Shown piece after piece: positions 1-5,205 of a stretch of 5,205 nucleotides of DNA; positions within the stretch are counted from its first letter, which is position 1, and each line of letters begins with the position of its first letter. The notes beneath the pieces were generated by a model. It was not told where the DNA came from, did not search any database, and saw only the letters and a program-made list of their open reading frames with translations. The stretch is from an uncultured Lachnospiraceae bacterium (lineage in GTDB: Bacteria; Bacillota_A; Clostridia; Lachnospirales; Lachnospiraceae): NCBI GenBank assembly GCA_910585655.1, contig CAJUFW010000140.1:1-5205 (forward strand), read 5' to 3'. The position numbers and the translations under genes are program-made.

Positions 1-12
1 TCAGAATTAGAC

Positions 13-46
13 AAAAAGGTTGCCTTCGGTTTGGCAATCTTTTTTT
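13..46 (+). terminator. Rho-independent terminator of an upstream unit
   Basis: A 7-bp stem (GGTTGCC at 18-24 with GGCAATC at 33-39, one G-U pair) has an 8-base loop and is followed by a run of seven T (40-46). The A run at 13-17 can pair with part of the T run and lengthen the stem. This is a standard intrinsic terminator for plus-strand transcription entering from the left, so the upstream gene, which is outside the window, is probably insulated from the repressor gene. The five A's on the left arm could give weak termination on the minus strand too. Confidence 0.85.
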
Positions 47-80
47 GTAACCAGCACATGATTTTTTTTTCAAAATGCGG

Positions 81-91
81 TATATTGTAAT
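81..91 (+). promoter_or_regulatory. Possible -10 region of the repressor promoter
   Basis: TATATT (81-86) and TGTAAT (86-91) each match the TATAAT consensus at five of six positions. Neither has a good -35 hexamer at 16-18 bases; a run of nine T at 62-70 lies where an AT-rich upstream element might sit. Initiation would fall about 40 bases before the ATG at 141. The place is reasonable because it follows a terminator and overlaps the operator, but the choice of hexamer is uncertain. Confidence 0.35.
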
Positions 92-99
92 CGTTTACA
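86..99. promoter_or_regulatory. LacI-family operator-like palindrome
   Basis: TGTAATC/GTTTACA is a 14-bp inverted repeat centred on CG with a single mismatched pair. The CG-centred TGTAA..TTACA form is typical of LacI/GalR/CcpA-family operators. It lies 41 bases before the start codon of a LacI-family gene and overlaps the candidate -10 hexamers, which suggests autorepression by the protein encoded at 141-1160. A catabolite-responsive (CcpA) site is the main alternative, since such sites have a similar shape. The palindrome is seen; the protein that binds it is inferred. Confidence 0.65.
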
Positions 100-140
100 T
101 CATATAGAAACCAGAGAACCATAAATGGAAAGGATGGGTT

Positions 141-1160
141 ATGTATACCATTAAGGATGTCGCGAAAAGAGCCGGAGTATCGGTGGCGACGGTTTCCAGA
201 GTGTTAAATGGGACGGAGACGGTCAGAGAACAGACCAGACGCCAGGTAGAGGAGGCGATTGAAGCCTTGCAATACAGCCCGAACGGGTTGGGAAGGAACC
301 TGCGTCGTCTGGAAACCAAAAAAATATTGGTGGTACTCAGTACCATATCCAACCAGTTCCATTCTCGGATTGTCAGGGGAATCGAGGATCGGGCAGTAGA
401 GCATGGCTATACTGTGCTGATTGGAACGACCAGAGATCGGTTAGAGACTCTTTTGCGCTATTTTGAAATGATACAGACCCGTGAGGTGGACGGAACGATT
501 TTTATGTCTACCCATTTTTGCAAGCCGGAGGAGACGGATTTTCTAAAGCAGGAATATCCTATCGTCTGCGCCTGTGAGCCAATGCCGGACGGAAGAGTGC
601 CGTATGTAGGAATCGACGATAAGCAGGCAGCGCGCGACGCGGCGGAATACCTGATTGCCTGCGGGCATAGGCGGATCGGGCTGATTTGCGGCGGCAAGCA
701 GACAAAGGATACGTATGGTTCCTCGTATCTGCGGGAGAAGGGCTTTCGGGAGGTTATGGAGGAAAACGGGCTGCCGCTTCCGGAGACCGATATTTTCCGA
801 GAGGGTCTGACGTACAATTCCGGAAAACGGGCGGCGCGGCAGATGATAGACCAGAAGAGCCTGCCGGAAGCAGTGTTTGCCTGTTCGGACGCGGCGGCGT
901 TAGGGCTGATCCGGGAGCTGTATACAAATGGCTATGCAGTACCGCGCGATATTTCCGTAATGGGCTTTGACAACACGGCGATGAGCGAGGTGTTCTGCCC
1001 GTCCGTTACTACGGTCTCCCAGCCGCAGTATGAGATTGGTCGCCAGGCGATGGATCTGTTGCTGGCGCGAATTGAGGGAAAGGAAGGCGAGCGGCGTCTG
1101 CTGCTGCCTCATGAAATCATCTGCCGGGAATCCACGCGCGGCAGGAAAACGAGAGGATAA
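141..1160 (+). CDS. LacI-family transcriptional repressor
   Basis: A 339-residue DNA-binding regulator, the usual length for the LacI/GalR family. Residues 2-21 form the helix-turn-helix, with the classic pattern TIKDVAKRAGVSVATVSRVL. The hinge region follows (YSPNGLGRNL, 45-54), then a periplasmic-binding-protein-like sensor domain (about 60-332). Family landmarks in the sensor are GHRRIG (175-180), CSDAAALG (248-255), MGFDN (274-278) and TTVSQP (290-295). The ATG at 141 has the site GGAAAGGA (127-134) six bases upstream and starts directly at the helix-turn-helix, as expected. In this family a small sugar or sugar phosphate bound by the sensor domain alters DNA affinity; the ligand here is unknown. 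The operator-like palindrome at 86-99 suggests autoregulation, and the two sugar enzymes downstream are the likely targets. One oddity: the hinge helix has Gly51 where Ala is usual. The family call is very secure; the regulon is inferred. Confidence 0.96.
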   Translation: MYTIKDVAKRAGVSVATVSRVLNGTETVREQTRRQVEEAIEALQYSPNGLGRNLRRLETKKILVVLSTISNQFHSRIVRGIEDRAVEHGYTVLIGTTRDRLETLLRYFEMIQTREVDGTIFMSTHFCKPEETDFLKQEYPIVCACEPMPDGRVPYVGIDDKQAARDAAEYLIACGHRRIGLICGGKQTKDTYGSSYLREKGFREVMEENGLPLPETDIFREGLTYNSGKRAARQMIDQKSLPEAVFACSDAAALGLIRELYTNGYAVPRDISVMGFDNTAMSEVFCPSVTTVSQPQYEIGRQAMDLLLARIEGKEGERRLLLPHEIICRESTRGRKTRG

Positions 1161-1162
1161 TG

Positions 1163-1181
1163 GTTCGACATCCTGTCGGGC
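1163..1181 (+). other. Short hairpin between repressor and isomerase genes
   Basis: A perfect inverted repeat CGACA/TGTCG (1166-1170, 1174-1178) with a 3-base loop extends in RNA to 8 bp using two G-U pairs. It starts three bases after the repressor stop codon. No T run follows, so it is not a convincing terminator. It could slow or protect transcript ends between the regulator and the enzyme genes. TCGACA (1165-1170) matches five of six bases of a -35 hexamer, but the only -10 candidates at 15-17 bases are poor (TAAATA, 1187-1192), so a promoter here is only a weak possibility. Confidence 0.3.
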
Positions 1182-1225
1182 TGTTGTAAATAAGGGACGC
1201 TTTTGTTCCGAATGATGAAGAAAGG

Positions 1226-1233
1226 GAAAGGAG
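1226..1233 (+). promoter_or_regulatory. Ribosome binding site fixing the isomerase start
   Basis: GAAAGGAG lies eight bases before the ATG at 1242. The same frame is open further up to a TTG at 1203, but that codon would add 13 residues (MFRMMKKGKGDLS) that read through this binding site and are not part of the barrel fold. The ATG at 1242 is therefore preferred. Confidence 0.85.
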
Positions 1234-1241
1234 ATTTATCT

Positions 1242-2213
1242 ATGAAATTAGGTGTATTCAGTCCTGCGCTGCAGGATAAGACGTTGGAGGAGGCTTTGAC
1301 CTGGCTGGAGAATAAAGGAGTACAGGCGATTGAGCTAGGCTGCGGTCAGTATCCGGGCAAGCATCACTGCAACCCGGAGGAATTGCTGGCAGACGACGCA
1401 AAGCTGCAGGAGTTTAAGGATACCTTTGCCAGACATAACATTATGATCAGCGCGCTTTCCGCTCATGGCAATCCGCTCCATCCGGACAAGGAATTTGCCA
1501 GAAAGTCCGATGAGGATATTACCAACGCTATTTTGCTGGCAGAAAAATTGGGCGTGGACGTAGTAAACGGCTTCTCCGGCTGTCCTGGTTCCGATCCGGA
1601 CGCTAAGCTGCCGAACTGGGTAACATGCGCATGGCCGGAGGATTATTTACAGGTATTGGAATATCAGTGGAACGAGTGCCTGATTCCGTACTGGAAGGAA
1701 AAAGTGGCGTTTATGAAAGAGCATAACGTACACAAATTCGGTTTTGAGATGCACCCGGGTTTCTGTGTCTACAATCCGGCTACTCTGTTAAAGCTGCGTG
1801 AGGCAGTAGGACCGGAATTAGGAGCAAACTATGATCCGAGCCACTTAATCTGGCAGGGCATTGATCCGGTAGCATCGATCCGCGAGCTGGGTCGTCATCA
1901 GGCGATTTTCCATTTCCATGCTAAGGATACCAAGATTGACGATATCAATACGGCTGTCAATGGTGTTCTGGATACCGGAAACTATGGCAAAGAGCTGGAG
2001 CGCTCCTGGATCTTCCGTGCAGTAGGCTATGGTCATGATCAGCTTTACTGGAAGGATATGATGACCGCACTCCGTCTGGCAGGCTATGATTATGTCATCA
2101 GCATTGAGCATGAGGACAGCTTGATGAGCTTTGAAGAGGGTATCACCAAGAGTATCAAGTGCCTGAATGATGTTATGATGTTTGAAGACAGAGGCGTCAT
2201 GTTCTGGGCATAA
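1242..2213 (+). CDS. Sugar phosphate isomerase/epimerase, TIM barrel
   Basis: A 323-residue cytoplasmic protein of the xylose-isomerase-like TIM-barrel superfamily (AP-endonuclease-2 fold), which includes IolE, IolI and ketose 3-epimerases. The barrel begins at MKLGVFSP (1-8), with IELGCG (30-35) on strand two. The likely divalent metal ligands are all present: Glu169 in FEMHPG, Asp198 in NYDPSHL, His226 in FHFHAKDT and Glu289 in SIEHED. His201, three residues after Asp198, matches the DxxH arrangement of the ketose 3-epimerases. Such enzymes move protons next to a keto group, by isomerisation, epimerisation or dehydration, and relatives act in C-glycoside cleavage (DgpC/DfgC type). A Trp-rich stretch (126-151) between the GFSGCPG segment and the first metal ligand may shape the substrate pocket. 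An oxidoreductase gene follows after 105 bases, so this enzyme may act on a keto-sugar made by it. The fold is certain; reaction and substrate are not, and IolE-like dehydratase activity is an alternative. Confidence 0.93.
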   Translation: MKLGVFSPALQDKTLEEALTWLENKGVQAIELGCGQYPGKHHCNPEELLADDAKLQEFKDTFARHNIMISALSAHGNPLHPDKEFARKSDEDITNAILLAEKLGVDVVNGFSGCPGSDPDAKLPNWVTCAWPEDYLQVLEYQWNECLIPYWKEKVAFMKEHNVHKFGFEMHPGFCVYNPATLLKLREAVGPELGANYDPSHLIWQGIDPVASIRELGRHQAIFHFHAKDTKIDDINTAVNGVLDTGNYGKELERSWIFRAVGYGHDQLYWKDMMTALRLAGYDYVISIEHEDSLMSFEEGITKSIKCLNDVMMFEDRGVMFWA

Positions 2214-2288
2214 TGCAGCCTGACAGGTGTTAGAGCGCAGAATGTAGCATGTAAAGAGTAACGTGTAAGCAATGTGTAAATGCAGACT
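2212..2288. repeat. Imperfect 10-base direct repeat pair
   Basis: AATGCAGCCT (2212-2221, overlapping the isomerase stop codon) recurs as AATGCAGACT (2279-2288) with one mismatch. The two copies are 67 bases apart start to start and bracket the heptad array. This could be the trace of an old duplication or insertion, or chance. Confidence 0.25.
2243..2281 (+). repeat. TGTAA-rich heptad array between the enzyme genes
   Basis: Four adjoining 7-base units read TGTAGCA, TGTAAAG, AGTAACG and TGTAAGC (2243-2270). After AATG a fifth unit follows, TGTAAAT (2275-2281). The core TGTAA equals one arm of the operator-like palindrome at 86-99, but here the copies are direct rather than inverted. The 7-base step puts TAA stops in all three plus-strand frames (2252, 2259, 2266, 2277). 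The repeat is seen; any role in regulator binding or in blocking readthrough translation is speculation. Confidence 0.4.
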
Positions 2289-2302
2289 TAGTTATAAAAG
2301 AA

Positions 2303-2310
2303 AGAGAGGA
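2303..2310 (+). promoter_or_regulatory. Ribosome binding site of the oxidoreductase gene
   Basis: AGAGAGGA ends eight bases before the ATG at 2319. A TATAAA sequence at 2293-2298 looks like a -10 hexamer, but transcripts from it would start inside this binding site, and no -35 partner is visible, so I do not call a separate promoter. Confidence 0.75.
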
Positions 2311-2318
2311 TTACCACC

Positions 2319-3374
2319 ATGATAAACGGAAATGTAGGACATGCGATTGTTGGTCTGGGCGGAATGGGTAATTTCCACCGTGAACTGGTTAAAACGATTG
2401 ACGGTCTGGAGACAGTCGGCTCCTTTGATATTAAAGAGGACAGACAGCAGTTTGCCAGAGACAACGGCTTGATTGCCTATGACAGCCTGGAAGATTTGCT
2501 CGCAGACGAGCGGATCGATATCGTACTTTGCTCGACCCCGAACGATGCTCACAAGGATATCGTTATCAAGGCGCTGCGCGCCGGGAAAAACGTGGTCTGT
2601 GAAAAGCCGGTAGCGATGAGTTCGGCAGAGTTCCAGGAAATGATTGACGTTTCCAAGGAAACAGGCAAGGTATTTGCCGTTCACCAGAACCGTCGTTGGG
2701 ATCAGGATTTTCTGACGATTAAAAAGGTATATGAAGAAAAAATGTTAGGACCGGTGTTCCGTATCGAGTCCCGTGTTCATGGTTCCAGAGGAATCCCAGG
2801 TGACTGGCGGCAGGAGCCGGAGCATGGCGGCGGTATGGTATTAGACTGGGGCGTACACATCTTAGACCAGGCGCTTTTGTGGATTCCGGAAAAAGTAAAG
2901 CGGGTATTCGCTTCCTTTACCAATGTCACCAATGAAATCGTAGAAGATGGCTTTACTGTAGAGCTGACCTTTGAAAGCGGTCTGACTTATATGGTAGAGG
3001 TTGGTACAAGCAACTTTATCAACCTGCCTCGCTGGTACATGTTAGGTCGGGAGGGAACGGCTGTGATCGAGGGCTTCCGTTCCACGGAATGTAAAGTAGT
3101 GCGCGTTACCGACTGGAGCAAGAATGACGCTGTTCCGATTCGTACCTCTGCCGGACTGACCAAGACAATGGCGCCGAGAACCAAGGATACGATCAAGGAA
3201 GAATTTGTACCACTTGTAGAAAGCGATCTGCGCGATTACTACCGCAACATCATGGCGACGATTGCCGGGAAGGAAGAACAGATTGTCAAGAACGATGAAG
3301 TTATGCGCGTGATGAAGCTGATGGAGGCTATTTTTGAATCTGCTAAGACCCATCAGGTCGTAGAGTTTGAATAA
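2319..3374 (+). CDS. Gfo/Idh/MocA-family NAD(P)-dependent oxidoreductase
   Basis: A 351-residue cytoplasmic dehydrogenase of the glucose-fructose oxidoreductase / inositol dehydrogenase / MocA family. The N-terminal Rossmann domain carries GLGGMG (12-17) for dinucleotide binding and Asp37 at the end of the second strand, which favours NAD over NADP. The family signature CEKPVA (94-99) contains the catalytic Lys96. The C-terminal substrate domain has HGGGMVLDWGVHILDQ (169-184), giving Asp176 and His180, which with Lys96 correspond to the Lys/Asp/His catalytic set of IolG. HQNRRWDQDF (122-131) and GDWR (161-164) recall the scyllo-inositol dehydrogenase IolW/YdgJ branch, from memory. Members oxidise a hydroxyl of a sugar, polyol or glycoside, or reduce the ketone. 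Next to a TIM-barrel isomerase, the likely job is to make or consume a keto-sugar in the same pathway. Length and both ends fit a complete, intact gene. Family very secure; substrate unknown. Confidence 0.95.
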   Translation: MINGNVGHAIVGLGGMGNFHRELVKTIDGLETVGSFDIKEDRQQFARDNGLIAYDSLEDLLADERIDIVLCSTPNDAHKDIVIKALRAGKNVVCEKPVAMSSAEFQEMIDVSKETGKVFAVHQNRRWDQDFLTIKKVYEEKMLGPVFRIESRVHGSRGIPGDWRQEPEHGGGMVLDWGVHILDQALLWIPEKVKRVFASFTNVTNEIVEDGFTVELTFESGLTYMVEVGTSNFINLPRWYMLGREGTAVIEGFRSTECKVVRVTDWSKNDAVPIRTSAGLTKTMAPRTKDTIKEEFVPLVESDLRDYYRNIMATIAGKEEQIVKNDEVMRVMKLMEAIFESAKTHQVVEFE

Positions 3375-3434
3375 GAGAAGAGAGGGTTGAGAACGTCAGA
3401 AAAGGCAAAGAACTTTTCGGCTGTTCATCATACG

Positions 3435-3466
3435 AGCCGTGTGCTGCCATCAGGCAGTACACGGCT
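3435..3466 (+). terminator. Strong stem-loop after the oxidoreductase gene
   Basis: Arms AGCCGTGTGCTGCC (3435-3448) and GGCAGTACACGGCT (3453-3466) form a 14-bp stem with one G-U pair and an ATCA loop. TTTGTGT follows from 3466, a short and broken U tract. The position 61 bases after the stop codon and in a convergent gap fits a terminator for the plus-strand genes. The minus strand has no T run after the stem, so termination there would depend on something else. The hairpin is certain; efficiency is uncertain because of the poor U tract. Confidence 0.7.
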
Positions 3467-3477
3467 TTGTGTATGGA

Positions 3478-3496
3478 AAATAGCTCTAGGGGAGCT
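3478..3496 (-). terminator. Weak possible terminator of the minus-strand gene
   Basis: Read on the minus strand, AGCTC and GAGCT (3492-3496 and 3482-3486) form a 5-bp stem with a 5-base loop, followed by ATTTT. It begins 15 bases after the stop codon of the gene at 3511-5184. The stem is short, so this is a tentative call. Confidence 0.3.
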
Positions 3497-3510
3497 GCTT
3501 TGATAATCCT

Positions 3511-5184
3511 TCAGTTCCCGATCAATACGGATTTTCCTTCAAAGGCAAAGCCATACTGGCGGATACGGTGTTTGGAAATTCCCTTTGCAGTCAAAGTGGC
3601 GGCATAGTTTTTTTCGTTGATCTGCGCTATGGCACGGCTTACGGTATCCTGCAGGTTAGCCTCTTCCGTAGGATCATGTACCTTGAATTCCAAAAGGAAG
3701 GCAAGATCGTTTGCATGGAGTGGTTCTAGCATCACATCATAGCGACCGAAGCCGCTTTCTCGGTTGGAGGTCAGCAGATAACGCCCGGACAGCTCTACCA
3801 TCAGCCCCAGAACAAAGCCGTGATAAAAGCGTTCCGGCTCTGTTTTTCGGGATAGGCTTTTCCCGGTGTCAAAGAAGCTGAAGGTCTGGAGAGCGACCTC
3901 ATTCATAAATATATTCATCGCTTTTATATCATCCGATAAAAGCGCAGTAAGGAAGTCATTGTAAGCATGCGTGCTGCCGAAAAACCAGTCTTCGACCATC
4001 TGCTCGAACATGATATGAACTTCCTTGTTCGTCAGAGCAAGACAGTGGTACCAGCGTCCCCGGTCAGCGTCCCACTTTAGTTCCACTACTTTTAGATAGC
4101 CACTGGCCAAAAGCTGGTTGTATACAATCTGTTCATCTAATTCTATCCAAAGTGTTTCTCCACGTAAAAGCCGTTCAAAGTCCTTTTTTACATAGCTGTC
4201 CCCTTCGCGGATCAGCTTTCCGGCCAGGCTGTTGGAACTGGTATTTGCCCAATAGAGTCCGACGTGTCCTATCTTTAAATAGTGGAGGATTGACCATGGA
4301 TTGTAAATATCAGACTTGCTTCCAAAGGTAAATCCATCATACCAATATTTGACCTCACTCTTTTGCTCCGAAAGACCATACTCATCCAAGGCAGCAAATA
4401 CCTCTTCTTCCGTAAAGCCGAAGCTATCCTGATATTCCTCAGAGGTAGTTGAGACTACTACAAGGTTATTCAGATCTGAAAAGATAGACTCTTTACTGAT
4501 CCTAGTAATCCCGGTCAAGATGGCACGGTCTAAATAAGGATTACTTTTAAAGGTTGCATGAAATAAGTTTCTGGTAAATGCCACAAGATCTTCCCAGTAT
4601 CCTTTTCCATCTGATTGGCTGCCGACATAAGCTTCCTGCATCGGAGTATCATATTCGTCCAAAAGGATGATGACTTTTTTCCCATAATAACGATATAGAT
4701 ATTCGGACAGGAGGTTTAATGACCTGGCAGCGGCATGAGCTGGCATTTCCCTGGAAAATTCCAGGTACTCCTCTTTTTCCAGATCCATCAGACAATCACT
4801 TTCTAAGAGGAACGCATAGCTCCGGTAGAGACGTGACAGTAAGGAACAGAACTGCCTCTTGGTGTCTGCAAAGGATGTTTCCTTGATATCGGAAAAGGAG
4901 AGACTGATGACGGGATAGGTTCCTTGAAGCAGCCGGTATTTTTCTTCCTTCCAGATAGAGAAACCAGCAAAAAGATTGCCCTGCCCGGCGTAGCGGATAG
5001 AGAAAAACCTTTCTAGCATATTCATTGTTAAAGTCTTGCCAAACCTCCTTGGTCGGGTGATCAAAGTGACACTGTCCCCATTTTCCCACCATTCTTTAAT
5101 AAAATGTGTCTTGTCAATGTAGAAGTAATCGTTTGTAATGAGCTGCCCGAAATCCTGGCAGCCAATACTAACTGTCCTGTTCAT
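3511..5184 (-). CDS. AAA-ATPase-like protein with PD-(D/E)XK nuclease-like domain
   Basis: A 557-residue soluble protein with the architecture of Pfam AAA-ATPase_like (PF09820) plus PDDEXK_9 (PF08011). The N-terminus has the family start GCQDFGQLI..YFYIDKT (8-26) and a Walker A-like RPRRFGKT (44-51) with Lys50 and Thr51. Walker B is VIILLDEYDT (171-180) with Asp176, Glu177 and Asp179, and TGITRIS (224-230) offers a possible sensor arginine. WYDGFTFG (281-288) and YHGFVLGLMVE (454-464) are further family marks. The C-terminal nuclease-like core keeps Asp483 (GRYDVML), Glu499 and Lys501 (EFK) and Gln521 (AIAQI). It ends at the usual HRIRQYGFAFEGK segment, so it looks complete. The ATG has an excellent site, AAAGGAGG (5193-5200), eight bases upstream. 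The biological role of the family is not established; its genes are often multicopy in gut anaerobes, and a link to mobile elements or defence has been a suggestion only. It converges on the sugar cassette and shows no functional tie to it. Confidence 0.93.
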   Translation of the reverse strand: MNRTVSIGCQDFGQLITNDYFYIDKTHFIKEWWENGDSVTLITRPRRFGKTLTMNMLERFFSIRYAGQGNLFAGFSIWKEEKYRLLQGTYPVISLSFSDIKETSFADTKRQFCSLLSRLYRSYAFLLESDCLMDLEKEEYLEFSREMPAHAAARSLNLLSEYLYRYYGKKVIILLDEYDTPMQEAYVGSQSDGKGYWEDLVAFTRNLFHATFKSNPYLDRAILTGITRISKESIFSDLNNLVVVSTTSEEYQDSFGFTEEEVFAALDEYGLSEQKSEVKYWYDGFTFGSKSDIYNPWSILHYLKIGHVGLYWANTSSNSLAGKLIREGDSYVKKDFERLLRGETLWIELDEQIVYNQLLASGYLKVVELKWDADRGRWYHCLALTNKEVHIMFEQMVEDWFFGSTHAYNDFLTALLSDDIKAMNIFMNEVALQTFSFFDTGKSLSRKTEPERFYHGFVLGLMVELSGRYLLTSNRESGFGRYDVMLEPLHANDLAFLLEFKVHDPTEEANLQDTVSRAIAQINEKNYAATLTAKGISKHRIRQYGFAFEGKSVLIGN

Positions 5185-5192
5185 TCGTTTCG

Positions 5193-5200
5193 CCTCCTTT
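5193..5200 (-). promoter_or_regulatory. Strong ribosome binding site of the ATPase/nuclease-like gene
   Basis: On the minus strand AAAGGAGG sits eight bases before the ATG at 5184, close to the ideal anti-16S match and spacing. It fixes the start codon. The promoter lies beyond the right edge of the window. Confidence 0.85.
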
Positions 5201-5205
5201 TCTAT

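Noticed and set aside
1..12. Possible last codons of an upstream gene (in-frame TAG at 8-10)
   Set aside because: Too few bases to tell a coding end from noncoding sequence.
458..817. Minus-strand open frame of 119 codons inside the repressor gene
   Set aside because: It lies wholly inside a well-supported LacI-family gene and its translation shows no family motifs.
1203..1241. Upstream TTG start for the isomerase gene
   Set aside because: It would translate through the good ribosome binding site at 1226-1233 and add residues not expected in the fold; the ATG at 1242 is better.
2243..2281. CRISPR or integron-type repeat
   Set aside because: The units are 7 bases long without spacers, and no cas or integrase gene is in the window.
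3399..3418. Small inverted repeat GAAAAG/CTTTTC after the oxidoreductase
   Set aside because: Only six pairs, mostly A-T, with an 8-base loop and followed by CGG rather than a T run, so it is unlikely to act as a terminator.
3387..3503. A 38-residue plus-strand reading frame starting with TTG after the oxidoreductase
   Set aside because: The purine-rich AGAGAGG lies almost against the TTG, too close to serve as a ribosome site, the frame runs through the 14-bp terminator stem, and the peptide has no recognisable features.
4796..5092. Second minus-strand frame of 98 codons inside the ATPase/nuclease-like gene
   Set aside because: It overlaps the Walker A region of a clear family member in another frame and shows no motifs of its own.

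Overview
The window looks like chromosomal DNA from a low-to-mid GC Clostridia member, most likely a Lachnospiraceae-type gut anaerobe. This rests on strong AGGAGG-type ribosome binding sites, the mixed codon use, a LacI-regulated pair of sugar-modifying enzymes, and a full-length AAA-ATPase-like/PD-(D/E)XK protein of a kind that is abundant in such genomes. The taxonomic call is inference; the window holds no rRNA or marker gene.

Layout. Bases 1-60 hold a rho-independent terminator that ends an unseen upstream transcription unit. Bases 61-140 are a control region with a near-perfect LacI-type palindrome overlapping possible -10 hexamers. Three plus-strand genes follow: a LacI-family repressor (141-1160), a xylose-isomerase-like TIM-barrel sugar isomerase/epimerase (1242-2213) and a Gfo/Idh/MocA-family NAD(P)-dependent oxidoreductase (2319-3374). 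The gaps between them are 81 and 105 bases, so co-transcription is plausible but internal control cannot be excluded. A 14-bp stem-loop (3435-3466) lies after the oxidoreductase. A convergent minus-strand gene (3511-5184) encodes a 557-residue AAA-ATPase-like protein with a C-terminal PD-(D/E)XK nuclease-like domain.

How the genes may work together. The repressor probably senses a sugar, polyol or glycoside (or a derivative) and controls itself and perhaps the two enzymes. Both enzymes keep their family active-site residues: Glu, Asp, His and Glu metal ligands in the TIM barrel, and Lys, Asp and His in the oxidoreductase. Pairs of this kind occur in inositol catabolism (IolG/IolE/IolI type) and in oxidation-first glycoside breakdown, including C-glycoside deglycosylation (DgpA/DgpC type). 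No transporter, kinase, glycosidase or small DgpB-like subunit lies in the window, so the substrate cannot be assigned. The minus-strand gene appears unrelated to the sugar cassette.

I see no firm evidence for a wholly new system. The most useful leads are the uncharacterised two-enzyme cassette, the orphan ATPase/nuclease-like protein, and a small TGTAA-rich heptad repeat between the two enzyme genes.
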